From Zea mays (lineage: Eukaryota > Streptophyta > Magnoliopsida > Poales > Poaceae): a stretch of DNA of 64,000 nucleotides. Below the pieces are notes generated by a model that made no database searches, had not been told where the DNA came from, and saw nothing but the letters and a program-made list of their open reading frames with translations. Below are positions 1 to 11,214 of the stretch, piece after piece. The DNA lies in contig NC_050097.1 of assembly GCF_902167145.1 (NCBI RefSeq), positions 176,420,923 through 176,484,922 on the forward strand. The letters run 5' to 3'. Each line of letters opens with the position of its first letter. Positions within the stretch are counted from its first letter, which is position 1. The position numbers and the translations under genes were made by a program.

Positions 1-3000
1 GGAGATAAGGGGGATAGCGTTTCCCGCCAACCTTATAGTAATGGGTACTCAGGGAATAGATGTCATCCTAGGGATGAATTGGCTAGATAAGTATCAGGCA
101 GTTATCAGTTGTGATAAGAGGACAATCAAGTTGGTGTCCCCACTAGGAGGAGAAGTGGTGACTGAGTTAGTCCCGCCTGAGCCAAAGAAAGGAAGTTGTT
201 ATCAGCTAGCTGTTGATAGCAGTGAAGCAGACCCAGTTGAGGGTATCAGGGTTGTGTCCGAGTTCCCAGATGTGTTTCCAAAGGACTTACCGGGTATGCC
301 ACCAGAGCGGAAAGTTGAGTTTGCTATAGAGCTTCTTCCTGGAACCGCCCTATCTTCAAGAGAGCTTACAGAATATTTGGACCAGAGTTGGTTGAGCTTA
401 AGGAACAGATTGATGAGCTGTCAGAGAAAGGTTACATTCGGCCAAGCACCTCGCCTTGGGCTGCCCCTGTCCTATTTGTGGAGAAGAAAGATGGCACCAA
501 GAGGATGTGTATTGATTATCGAGCTTTGAATGAGGTCACGATCAAGAACAAGTACCCTTTGCCCAGAATTGAAGATCTGTTCGACCAGTTGAGAGGAGCC
601 AGTGTGTTCTCCAAGATTGATCTGAGGTCAGGTTATCATCAGCTCAGGATCCGACCTTCGGACATTCTGAAGACGACATTCATTACCAAGTATGGGTTGT
701 ATGAGTTCACAGTGATGTCTTTTGGTTTGACCAATGCACCAGCGTTCTTCATGAACTTGATGAACAGTGTATTCATGGATTATCTTGACAAGTTTGTGGT
801 GGTATTCATTGATGACATTCTGGTTTATTCTCAAAGCGAAGAAGAGCATGCAGGTCATTTGAAGATGGTATTGCAGAGATTGCGAGAGCACCAGCTGTAT
901 GCAAAGTTGAGCAAGTGTGAGTTCTGGATCAGTGAAGTCCTGTTCTTGGGTCACATAATCAACAAAGAAGGATTGGCTGTGGATCCGAAGAAAGTGGCAG
1001 ACATTCTGAACTGGAAAGTGCCAACGGATGCTAGAGGAATCAAGAGTTTCATTGGAATGGCCGGATATTATCGGCGATTCATTGAAGGGTTTTCGAAGAT
1101 TGCGAAACCAATGACAGCGTTGCTAGGCAACAAGGTTGAGTTCAAGTGGACCCAGAAATGTCAAGAGGCCTTTGAAGCGCTGAAAGAGAAGTTGACTACA
1201 GCGCCTGTCCTAGTCTTGCCTGATGTGCACAAGCCCTTCTCAGTGTATTGCGATGCTTGTTACACAGGTTTGGGATGCGTGTTGATGCAAGAGGGAAGAG
1301 TTGTGGCTTACTCGTCCCGACAGCTGAAGGTTCATGAGAAGAACTACCCAATCCATGATCTAGAGTTGGCAGCAGTGGTTCACGCACTGAAGACATGGAG
1401 GCACTATCTATATGGACAGAAATGCGATGTTTACACAGACCACAAGAGTCTGAAGTACATATTCACTCAGTCAGAGTTGAATATGAGGCAGCGAAGATGG
1501 TTAGGTTGATCAAAGACTATGAGTTGGAGATCCATTACCATCCGGGCAAAGCGAATGTAGTGGCAGATGCTTTGAGCAGAAAGAGTCAAGTCAATCTGAT
1601 GGTCGCTCGTCCGATGCCTTATGAGTTGGCCAAAGAGTTTGACAGGTTGAGTCTTGGATTTCTGAACAATTCGCGAGGAGTCACAGTTGAGTTGGAACCT
1701 ACCTTGGAGCGAGAAATCAAAGAGGCGCAGAAGAATGATGAGAAAATCAGTGAGATCCGGCGACTGATTCTAGATGGCAGAGGCAAGGATTTTCGAGAAG
1801 ATGCAGAAGGCGTGATATGGTTCAAAGACCGCTTGTGTGTTCCCAATGTCCAGTCCATTCGGGAGTTGATTCTCAAGGAAGCTCATGAGACGGCCTATTC
1901 GATTCACCCTGGCAGTGAGAAGATGTATCAGGATCTGAAGAAGAAATTCTGGTGGTACGGAATGAAGAGGGAAATCGCAGAGCATGTGGCTATGTGTGAT
2001 AGTTGTCGAAGAATTAAGGCAGAGCACCAGAGACCAGCCGGATTATTACAACCATTGCAGATCCCTCAGTGGAAATGGGATGAAATTGGTATGGATTTCA
2101 TAGTCGGATTGCCTCGCACTCGAGCCGGCTACGATTCCATCTGGGTAGTAGTGGACCGTTTGACCAAGTCAGCCCACTTCATACCTGTCAAGACCAACTA
2201 TAGCAGTGTCGTATTGGCAGAATTGTATATGTCTCGAATCGTTTGTCTTCATGGCGTGCCAAAGAAGATAGTGTCAGACAGAGGAACGCAATTCACCTCT
2301 CATTTCTGGCAGCAGTTGCATGAAGCTTTGGGCACGCATCTGAATTTTAGTTCAGCTTATCATCCGCAGACAGATGGCCAGACCGAAAGGACCAACCAAA
2401 TTCTTGAAGACATGTTGAGAGCCTGTGCGTTGCAAGATCAGTCCGGATGGGACAAGCGATTGCCTTATGCAGAGTTTTCCTATAACAACAGTTACCAGGC
2501 CAGTTTGAAGATGTCACCATTTCAGGCGCTCTATGGAAGGAGTTGCAGAACTCCGTTGCAATGGGATCAACCTGGAGAAAAGCAAGTGTTTGGGCCAGAC
2601 ATTTTGCTTGAAGCCGAAGAGAACATCAAGATGGTCCGAGAGAATCTGAAGATAGCGCAATCAAGACAGCGAAGCTATGCAGACACAAGAAGAAGAGAGC
2701 TGAGTTTCGAAGTCGGAGACTTTGTCTATCTGAAAGTGTCACCGATCAGAGGAGTCAAGAGGTTCGGAGTCAAAGGCAAGCTAGCACCTCGCTACATTGG
2801 TCCGTATCAGATTCTTGCAAGACGTGGAGAAGTGGCCTATCAGCTCAGTCTGCCAGAGAATTTGTCCGCTGTGCATGATGTCTTTCATGTGTCTCAGTTG
2901 AAGAAGTGCTTGCGTGTGCCAGAAGAGCAGTTGCCAGTGGAAGGTCTTGAGGTCCAGGAGGACTTGACCTACGTTGAGAAGCAAGTGCAGATCCTTGAGG

Positions 3001-3140
3001 TTGCAAACCGAGTCACCCGAAGGAAGACCATCGGAATGTGCAAAGTTAGATGGAATCATCACTCTGAGGAAGAAGCAACCTGGGAGCGTGAAGATGATCT
3101 GATGGCCAAGTACCCTGAGCTCTTTGCTAGCCAACCCTGA
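1..3140 (+). pseudogene. gypsy pol: protease end, RT, RNase H, integrase, chromodomain
   Basis: The polyprotein replicates and integrates the element. Three overlapping open segments in three frames cover it (41-529, 388-1509, 1395-3140), so there is one frameshift near 370-390 and another near 1500, and this copy cannot make an intact Pol. Visible in order: the protease tail (ILGMNWL); RT with the FIDD catalytic box at residues 140-143 of the middle segment; RNase H with the CDAC, DLEL and YTDHKSL motifs; and, in the last segment, an integrase zinc finger H164-H171-C201-C204 and catalytic D234, D295, E331 (D-x35-E). A GPY-like module lies near residue 472 and a chromodomain-like end spans about 525-578 (aromatic-rich, ...KVRWNHHSEEEATWE). 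The protease active-site Asp would be left of the window. The stop codon is TGA at 3138-3140. Confidence 0.9.
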
Positions 3141-3162
3141 ATCTCGAGGGCGAGATTCTTTT

Positions 3163-3176
3163 AAGGGGGATAGGTT
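3163..3176 (+). other. Polypurine tract of the Tekay-like element
   Basis: The run AAGGGGGATAGG with two following T lies directly before the LTR start TGTAACGCCC. It is the expected primer site for plus-strand DNA synthesis. Confidence 0.75.
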
Positions 3177-6100
3177 TGTAACGCCCTGAATTTGGGGGTA
3201 GAATTTTTTTTCTTCTTTTCTCTCACCAAATTCGGGCGTTACTCTTTTTTTCTCGTTCTCTCGCTAAACCTTGACCTTTTCCAAAGTTTTAGCGGGGTTC
3301 GGCTTGGAATTCCCGTGTTAAGAAAAACCCTAAATCACTTTATTTTGTGTGATGCACCATGCCGAACCATGCATACTTTTTGATTGATTAAAAATGTGAA
3401 TGCTTTCGTCTAGAGAAAATTAGAAATTAGAAAAAAAAGGAAAAAGCCTTTTTCTTTTTTTTCTTTCTTTTTCTTCCCTCTCTCCCCCCCTTCTCCCCTA
3501 TTCGGCCCAGCCCCCCCTTCGGCCGGCCCAGCTGGCGGCCCAGTCGCCCCCTCCCCCCCTCCCGCGTGGGCCCCGCGCCGGCCCAGCCGCGCGCCCCCTC
3601 CCTCCCCCACTTTGGGCCCAACCGGCCCAGCCGCCCTCCCCACCCCTTTTCCTTTTTTCCAAAAATCCTCCCGCGGGCCCCGCCCGTCATCTCTCTCTCT
3701 CTCCCTCCCCTGCCCTAACCGCCGCCGCCGCCCTCCCCTGCTCGCCCGAGCCGCCGCCGCCGCCCCTCCCCGCCCGCCGGTGAGGCTCCCCCCTCCACCC
3801 TCCTCCCCCCCTCTCCTTCCTCCCTCTCCTCCCTCCGGTGCCCTCCTCTCACCCGCGCCGCCCGGCTCGGCGACCCCGCCCGGCCGCGCCCCGCCCTCCC
3901 CCGGCGACCCCGCCTGGCTGCGCCCCGCCCTCCCCCGGCGTCCCGCCCGGCCGCGCCCCGCCCTTCCCCGCGCCCCCGCGCCCCGGCGAGCTCGGCCGCC
4001 CGCGCCCCCGGCGTCCCGCCCGGCCGCGCCCCGCCCCGGCTCGGCCCCCGGCTCGGCCGTCCCGGTGAGCTCGGCCCGGCCCTGGCCACCCCGCGCCGCC
4101 CGCGCCCGGCTGCGCTCGCGCCCACTCCGGTGAGCCGCGCCCGCGCCGGCCCCGCCTCGCCCCCGGCGAGCTCGCGCCCGACCGCGCCCTCGTCCGGCGA
4201 GCCCGCGCCGCCCGCCAGCTCGGCCCGGCTCCCTGGCCGGCACCTGCGCCCCGCCCCGCCCCTCGGCTCGGCCGGCCGTGGTGGCCCGACGTCCTCCCGC
4301 GGCGCGGCGAGCCCCGCTCGCCCGAGCGCGCCCGCCCCCGGCTCGGCCGCCCGCCTCCCGGCGAGCTCGGCCGCCCCCCCGGTTCAACCGCCCCCGTGCC
4401 CCGGCTCGGCCGCCCGTCCTCGCGCTCGGCCTCGTCCGGCCGTATCCTCGCTCGCCCGCGCTCGCTTTCCCCGGCGTGCTTGCCCGTTCGCCCCGCCGTG
4501 CCTTGCTCGCGTCGTGTCGGCCCTCGGTGTGGCCTCGAGCTCGGCCCAGCGTGCCTTCGGCGCGTGGCCTCGAGCTCGACCAGCGCACGGCCCCGACGCG
4601 TGCGCGACTCGTTCGCATCACGTTAAGTGTGGCTTTGCGCGTGCGCGTGTTCGCGCAGCGTTCCGGCGTAGCTCGTCGTGCCCGCGACACGACCGTCTAC
4701 CCCCTAACCCCCGTCTACCCCCCCGCCTCCTTTATGCGCTAATCACGTTGTTTATATTAATAAGGTAGGAGTCTCAATTTGGAAATTGGTTACGTTAGTT
4801 AATTTGTATAGTCAATCGTCTATCTTATTCAATGTTAATCTACTAAAAGTGATCGTGTTTACATTAGTGCATGTAGCTAATCCGTTTGTTAGAACCAACT
4901 GGAACGAGAGCGCGTGACGTCTAGTCATTCGTTTACCCGTAGTGCCCCTCGAGCATAAGCCTTAACCCCTGCGAGACCTTCCCTCGTTTCTTTCTAACCA
5001 AGGTAAATCCATTATCGTATGTGGTATTCTATGCATATTTGCTTTATTTGTTCTCTTGTATGGTGTACTGTTGGTTTCCTAATTTCAATGGATGTATGTA
5101 TGTATGTTTGCACCCGCTTAGAGAACGATCTGGTTGAAGAGCCCGAGGAACTCGCAGGAGAAGCCCCTGAGCAGCAGTCGGTTGGTGGAGGCAAGTGTCC
5201 CTTGACCTATCTCTGTCCTATTCATTATTTAATTCACCTCCCGCTCTACACATTTATGCCTAAGGATTGACTAGCTTTTGTTATCCATGTCCTTGTCTAC
5301 CTATTTGGGTTGGATTATTATTGTTTAGCTTTATGCTATTGCTCAAACTCTAATCAATGAACATGATGAGATTATCTATGATACGCTGTTTTCCCTTCTC
5401 TTAATATGATGTTGTACTTGTGGTCATCAAGGGGGCTCGAGCGGTTTCTCGAGTGCCTCTCCGTAAGGACCTGTTCTATGGATGACCGCCCGGGAAAACA
5501 GTGCAACCATGAGGGTGGAATGGGGTGCCCTTAGCTGAATAATTAGAGGATCCGGGGTGTAGTTCGCTTCGCCGTCGTGCCGTCAATGGGGCTCGGTGTA
5601 TGCGGCTCGCTCTGCCAGGGTTGATTTGTCCCTTGGGGAGGAGTGTGGTACATTTAGGAAACCTAACGGGCGACTACAACCACGGGGAATCTTTGTAAAG
5701 GCTACGTAGTGAAACCCTGCCTATTCACCTTGGTAGTGTTTAAGGGTTTGATCGGCCTGAGGCAAGAGGGAATCACGGCTTGTGGATAAAGTGCACAACC
5801 TCTGCAGAGTGTTTGAAAACTGATATATCAGCCTTGCTCGCGGTTATGAGCGGCCAAGGGAGCTCCAGTGATTAGTGGTACTTGATCAGAGATACTTTGG
5901 TACAGGTGGCTATGAGATCGATGGTTTTGGTTATGACTATGATGCTGGTAAGTGGTATTCTTTCCGTTTGGAAAGGGTACATCGGGTTAATAACTTGGGT
6001 TAACGCTAAAACCTGGCTTTCTATTAGTAAATAATGATCTGACCAACTAAAAGCAACTGCTTGACTTATCCCCACATAAAGCTAGTCCACTACAGCCAAA

Positions 6101-6514
6101 CAGGATACTTGCTGAGTATGTTGATGTGTACTCACCCTTGCTCTACACACCAAACCCCCCCATCCCCAGGTTGTCAGCATTGCAACCACTGCTCAGGCGA
6201 AGATGAAGCTGTGGAAGGAGACTTCCAGGAGTTCCAAGACTACGACGAGTTCTAGGTGTGGGTTAGCGGCAACCCCCAGTCGGCTGCCTGTGAAGGCCGC
6301 GGTTATCTACGTTTCTTTTCCGCACTTTGATTTATTGTAAGGACTATATGGACGTCTCAGACGTATGATGTAATCGACTACTATTTCCCTTATTAATACT
6401 ATTTTGAGCACTGTGTGATGATGTCCATGTTATGTAACTGCTGTGTACGTGAATAACTGATCCTAGCACGTACATGGTTCGCATTCGGTTTGCCTTCTAA
6501 AACCGGGTGTGACA
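3177..6514 (+). repeat. 3' LTR of the Tekay-like gypsy (3338 bp)
   Basis: The LTR starts TGTAACGCCC and ends GGGTGTGACA; these termini are imperfect inverted repeats (8 of 10 bases). It has a strongly CpG-rich, C-rich segment at about 3480-4720 and AT-richer flanks. Long open frames in the GC-rich segment (for example 426 codons on the minus strand at 3410-4690) are low-complexity Arg/Gly/Ala or Pro/Arg runs and are not credible genes. The flank at 6515-6519 (gaaca) should be one copy of the target-site duplication; the other copy is outside the window. Confidence 0.85.
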
Positions 6515-8669
6515 GAACAAAATATCTCTTCGACATATTTTTACCATGCATATAGGAAGAACTAGAAGCAAACATGGTATGAGAGTCAAAAGCATCATAA
6601 GCATTACAACTCCTATAAGACTGTCTTCTATCATGGTACATAAAAGCATGGTTCTTTTTAACACTACTAGCCATAGGGGCCTTTCCTTTCTCCTTGGCGG
6701 AGATGGGAGCCTTATGGCTTGTTAAGTCCTTGGCTTCCCTCTTGAAGCCAAGTCCATCCTTTATTGAGGGGTGTCTACCAATCGTGTAGGCATCCCTTGC
6801 AAACTTTAGCTTATCAAAATCACTCTTGCTAGTCTTAAGTTGGGCATTAAGACTAGTCAATTCATCATTCAATTTGGAAATTGTAACAAGGTGTTCACTA
6901 CAAGCATCAATGTCAAAATCTTTACACCTATTGCAAATCGTAACATGTTCTACACAAGAGTTAGATTTACTAGCTATCTCTAACTTAGCATTCAAATCAT
7001 CATTTATGCTCCTTAAGCTAGAAATTGTCTCATGGCAGGAAGATAGTTCACAAGAAAGCATTTCATTTCTCTTTATTTCTAAAGCAAGGGATTTTTGAGC
7101 TTCTACAAACTTATCATGTTCATCATATAAGAGATCCTCTTGCTTTTCTAGCAATCTATTCTTATCATTCAAAGCATCAATCAATTCATTTATTTTATCC
7201 ACCTTGGTTCTATCTAGACCCTTGAATAAACATGAATAATCTATTTCATCATCATCACTAGACTCATCCTCACTTGAAGAAGCATAAGTACTAGTGTTAC
7301 GAGCGCTTACCTTCTTTTCCCTTGCCATGAGGCAAGTGTGATGCTCGTTGGGGAAGAGGGATGACTTGTTGAAGGCAGTGGCGGCGAGTCCTTTGTTGTC
7401 GGAGTCGGACGACGAACAATCCGAGTCCCACTCCTTGCCAAGATGTGCCTCGCCTTTTGCCTTCTTATAGTTCTTCTTCTTCTCCTTCTTGTTCCCTTGT
7501 TCCTGGTCACTATCATTGTCAGGACAGTTAGCAATAAAATGACCAACCTTACCACATTTGAAGCATGAGCGCTTCCCCTTTGTCTTGGTCTTGCTTGGCT
7601 GCCCCTTGCGACCCTTTAGCGCCGTCTTGAAGCACTTGATGATGAGGGCCATCTCTTCATCATTGAGCCCGGCCGCCTCAACTTGCGCCACCTTGCTAGG
7701 TAGTGTCTCCTTGCTCCTCGTTGCCTTGAGAGCAATGGGTTGAGGCTCATGGATTGGACCGTTCAACGCGTCGTCGACATATCTCGCCTCCTTGATCATC
7801 ATTCGCCCGCTTACAAATTTCCCAAGAACTTCTTCGGGCGACATCTTGGTGTACCTAGGATTTTCACGGATATTGTTCACCAAATGTGGATCAAGTACAG
7901 TAAAGGACCTTAGCATTAGACGAACGACGTCGTGGTCCGTCCATCGTGTGCTTCAGTAGCTCCTTATCTTGTTGATGAGGGTCTTGAGCCGGTTGTATGT
8001 TTGGGTTGGCTCCTCTCCCCTGATCATTGCAAATCTTCCAAGCTCGCCCTCCACCAAATCCATTTTGGTGAGTAAGGTGACGTCGTTTCCCTCATGTGAG
8101 ATCCTGAGGGTGTCCTACATCTGCTTGGCATTGTCCAAGCCGCTCACCTTATGATACTCGTCCCTGCACAAAGAGGCTAACAACACAGTAGTAGCTTGTG
8201 CATTTCTATGAATTTGTTCATTGATAAATATAGGACTATCCGAGCTATCAAATTTCATTCCACTTTCCACAATCTCCCATATGCTCGGATGGAGAGAGAA
8301 CAGGTGACTACGCATTTTGTGGCTCCAAAATCCGTAGTCCTCTCCATCAAAGTGAGGAGGTTTGCCAAGTGGAATGGAGAGCAAATGAGCATTTGTACTT
8401 TGCGGAATACGAGAGTAGTCAAAAGAAAAGTTCGAATTAACCGGTTTCCTTCTCTCATAGTCGTTGTCGTCATTGTCCTTTTGGGAAGAAGTGGACTCGT
8501 CGCTGTCGTCGTAGTAGACGATCTCCTTGATGCGCCTTGTCTTCTTCTTCTTCCCATCCTTTCGTTTGTGGCCCGAGCCCGAGTCGGTAGGCTTGTCATT
8601 CTTCGGCTCATTGATGAAGGACTCCTTCTCCTTATCATTGATCACGATTCCCTTTCCCTTAGGATCCAT
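6515..8669 (-). pseudogene. Sirevirus gag with two nonsense codons, cut by insertion
   Basis: Gag is the nucleocapsid/capsid protein. The ATG at 8669 begins MDPKGKGIV, 36 bases past the PBS. The frame stops at a TAG (8115-8117, within ...LDNAKQM) and has an in-frame TGA near 7957, then stays open on the minus strand from 7916 to the insertion point. It contains a lysine/acid-rich N-terminus, a copia gag domain, one CCHC knuckle (CFKCGKVGHFIANC, about 7525-7565), Ser/Asp-rich stretches and a long C-terminal coiled-coil-like region. Both stops are single-base changes relative to the sister gag at 31099-33397. The 3' end is replaced by the Tekay-like LTR. Confidence 0.85.
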
Positions 8670-8704
8670 CTCTTCGGGCGGTTAGTCCCTTTCTTGAAGA
8701 GAAC

Positions 8705-8718
8705 GACTCCGATACCAA
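8705..8718 (-). other. Primer-binding site (initiator tRNA-Met type)
   Basis: TTGGTATCGGAG follows the 5' LTR end (...GGTGCTCTCA) after one base on the minus strand. It resembles the TGGTATCAGAGC-type PBS used by most plant copia elements, with one mismatch. Confidence 0.8.
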
Positions 8719-8719
8719 T

Positions 8720-9897
8720 TGAGAGCACCTAGAGGGGGGGTGAATAGGTGATCCTGTAAAACTTGAACTTAATGCCACAAAAACTTGGTTAAGCGTTAAC
8801 ACAGTATTGCCAAGTGGCTAGAGAAGAGTCTTAGCGAAACACAATAACCACAAGAGAATCAACACAGGTAGACACAGTGGTTTATCCCGTGGTTCGGCCA
8901 AGTACAACACTTGCCTACTTCCATGTTGTGGCGTCCCACCAGACGAGGGTTGCAATCAACCCCTCTCAAGCGGTCCAAAGACACACTTGAATACCACGGT
9001 GTTTGCTTTTCTTTTCTATATCCCGTTCGCGAGGAATCTCCACAACTTGGAGTCTCTCGCCCTTACAAAGATGTTCACAAAGAAGCACGGAGTAAGGAAG
9101 GGATTAGCAACTCACACAAGACACAAAGATCACAGCAAATACGCACACACAAGACCCAGACTTAAGCTCAAAAGACTAGCACACTAGAACGGAGCTCAAA
9201 TCACTAGAATGTCGAACAAGTGCGCAAGAATGGAGTGTGAGTGATCAAGAGTGCTCAATGAATGCTTGGTGTGCTCCTCCATGCGCCTAGGGGTCCCTTT
9301 TATAGCCCCAAGGCAGCTAGGAGCCGTTGAGTGCATTCCAGGAAGGCATTTCTTGCCTTCTGTCGACTGGCGCACCGGACACTGTCCGGTGCGGATCTCT
9401 TTCCTTATTTGGCGAAGCCGACCGTTGGCGCCTTGGAGCCGTTGGCGCACCGGACACTGTCCGGTGCACACCGGACAGTCCGGTGCCCCCTTCTAGTCGT
9501 TGGCTCGGCCACGCGTCGCGCCCGGATTAAGCGGCCGACCGTTGGCCCGGCGACCGTTGGCTCACCGGACACTGTCCGGTGCACACCGGACAGTCCGGTG
9601 AATTATAGCCGTACGCCGTTAATCATTTCCTGAGAGCAGCAAGTTCGCCTGACCCAGCCTGGCGCACCTAGACAGAGCTGACTTTGGCTGAACGAAGCCA
9701 TCTCTCTTCCAATTCGATTTCTCCTGTTTCCAGTACTTAGACACAATACATTAGTCTCTAAAACAATGTACTAAGTCTGAGAAACATACCTTTATACTTG
9801 ATTTGTACTTTGTCCACCATTTGACACTTAGGCACTTGTATTGGACACTAAATCACCAAAACACTTAGAAATGGCCCAAGGGCACATTTCCCTTTCA
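8720..9897 (-). repeat. 5' LTR of the Opie-like element (1178 bp)
   Basis: On the minus strand it starts TGAAAGGGAAATG and ends GGTGCTCTCA. A TATA-like TATAAAAG lies on the minus strand near 9299-9306. It carries palindromes of the CACCGGACACTGTCCGGTG type (next entry). It is shorter than the sister LTRs at 25878-27103 and 56016-57263, mainly through fewer palindrome copies. Confidence 0.88.
9373..9600. promoter_or_regulatory. Cluster of five LTR palindromes
   Basis: Perfect palindromes with one central base: CACCGGACACTGTCCGGTG at 9373-9391, 9448-9466 and 9563-9581, and CACCGGACAGTCCGGTG at 9469-9485 and 9584-9600. The last four form two close pairs separated by CA. They lie in the U3 part, upstream of the TATA-like box relative to minus-strand transcription. 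Palindromic repeats of this kind are a known hallmark of Sirevirus LTRs; their function is not established. Confidence 0.85.
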
Positions 9898-10916
9898 CCT
9901 ATCTCACGGCAATGGAAGCATGCTCTCATATTTGTCACTTGGCTTCCTCCATCAGTTTGTTGAGTACGAAAAGTGCTTTGAGTCTTCTGGAGCGGAGCTG
10001 ATTGAGCTGGCTTCTGGAAAGAACTAGGGTGCGCCTTGGGCGGCATTGCACCCTGGCTCCGGTGGCCTGTGTGAGCAGGAAACTGAATTCTCTGAAACTT
10101 CTCAGGCTGTTGGGGCCTCTTGCTCTCAAATCGACATTTGCGCTCATTGAACTCCGCCTTTTTGTTTCTTTCGGTGGTGATTGCTCTGTTAACCATGGCA
10201 TTAAAGTCATTATGAACAGTGACTTCCACAAGGGTCCTGATCTCAGAGTTAAGGCCACTAAGAAAGGCTTCCTGCTTCTTTTCATCATCATTGACATCTT
10301 CAGGAGCATAACGAGACAATTCTGTAAACTTGTGAAGATATTCTGACACGGACATGGCGCCTTGACGAAGCTTTCTGAACTCATCTTTCTTAAGCTTCAT
10401 CATACTGCTGGGAATATGCTGCTCTCGAAAGATCTTGACAAAATCAGCCCACCCCATCACAACTGCATCTTCATTTACCTCTCGATAACTTTGCCACCAA
10501 GCAAGAGCCTGACCCCTTAATTGCTGCACTGCAAGTAAGACCTTGTCCCTATCATCAGCATGGACGACCTCAAGCTTCATCTCAATCTCACGCAACCAAT
10601 CATCTGCCTCGATCGGGTTGTCAGATCCCCCAAACTTTGGTGGTTGTAAGCGGTGGAAATCTGCAATGATGCTGCCATTGCCATTATGATGAGCTACAGG
10701 TCTGGGATTGCCTTGATTTCCTTGAGCTTGAGCAGTGATAGTGGTCACTAGAGCCTCTAGAAGTCTATTCTGCTGATACATCATGGTTGCTAGGTCGACA
10801 GGAGCAGGAGGGGCTTGGGGTAGAGGGTGGCTCTCTGCTGAGTCAGCGAGGTTTTCAGGCAGTCTAAGGAGAGCGTGACTAGACTCGTCCCCACGACCCG
10901 CACCAGGAGCACCCAT
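9898..10916 (-). pseudogene. gypsy gag, truncated in its zinc knuckle
   Basis: This is the structural Gag, open from ATG 10916. Residues about 107-232 form a retrotransposon gag (capsid) domain with the typical WLREIE, ALAWWQSY and EFRKLRQG stretches. A basic Gln/Pro-rich linker follows. A CCHC knuckle begins with C333 and C336 and is cut after residue 339 by the Opie-like LTR; the His and last Cys are missing here and presumably lie left of the window across the nested stack. No nonsense codon is seen in the retained 339 codons, so the gag was intact when hit. Confidence 0.88.
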
Positions 10917-11214
10917 AACTCAGTTAGAGCGGCGTGACATCTGTGTAGAATATTAGGTGTGTTAGTAACTTTTTAGGGGAAACGTTGCTAAGAGCAATTT
11001 TAAGTTTTTTTTGAAAGTTGACATTTAGCAGTTTATTTAGTCCCATTTTGGTTGACAAAATATTAAGTGTCGTTTTTTTTGAATTTAGTGGGTCACACAC
11101 AAGCACACAAACATCAATCATTGAAGCACAAAGCAAGCACACCAATCATAGTTTTAATACAACAGGGGTACATATTTTTTTAGCGGTCCAGCCCTAAGGG
11201 GTGACCTATACAAC

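Larger units (their letters stand above)
1..6514 (+). mobile_element. Ty3/gypsy retrotransposon, Tekay-like chromovirus, 3' part
   Basis: The window opens inside the protease region of a gypsy pol. Pol is followed by a purine tract and a 3.3-kb LTR ending GTGTGACA at 6514. Gene order (PR-RT-RH-INT, then a chromodomain-like end) and the very long LTR fit the Tekay/Del chromovirus clade; the LTR length is close to what I know of maize Tekay. The 5' half lies left of the window. At 6515 the sequence changes abruptly to minus-strand copia gag, so this element inserted into that copia and is the youngest layer of the left stack. Confidence 0.85.
6515..9897 (-). mobile_element. Opie-like Sirevirus (Ty1/copia), 5' part
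   Basis: Read on the minus strand: 5' LTR (9897 to 8720), PBS, then gag from 8669 until the Tekay-like insertion at 6515. Pol and the 3' LTR lie beyond the window. Sequence and layout closely match the Opie-like element at 25878-57541, including the LTR palindromes and the gag start. Its 5' end interrupts the zinc-knuckle codons of a gypsy gag at 9898. Confidence 0.88.

Noticed and set aside
3410..4690. A 426-codon minus-strand frame and several plus-strand Pro/Arg-rich frames
   Set aside because: Low-complexity translation of a C/G-rich LTR segment; frames overlap on both strands and carry no domain.
8196..8732. A 178-codon plus-strand frame
   Set aside because: Antisense shadow of the Sirevirus gag N-terminus.
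9373..9600. Regularly spaced short palindromes resembling a CRISPR array
   Set aside because: Plant LTR context, variable spacing, no cas genes; these are Sirevirus LTR palindromes.
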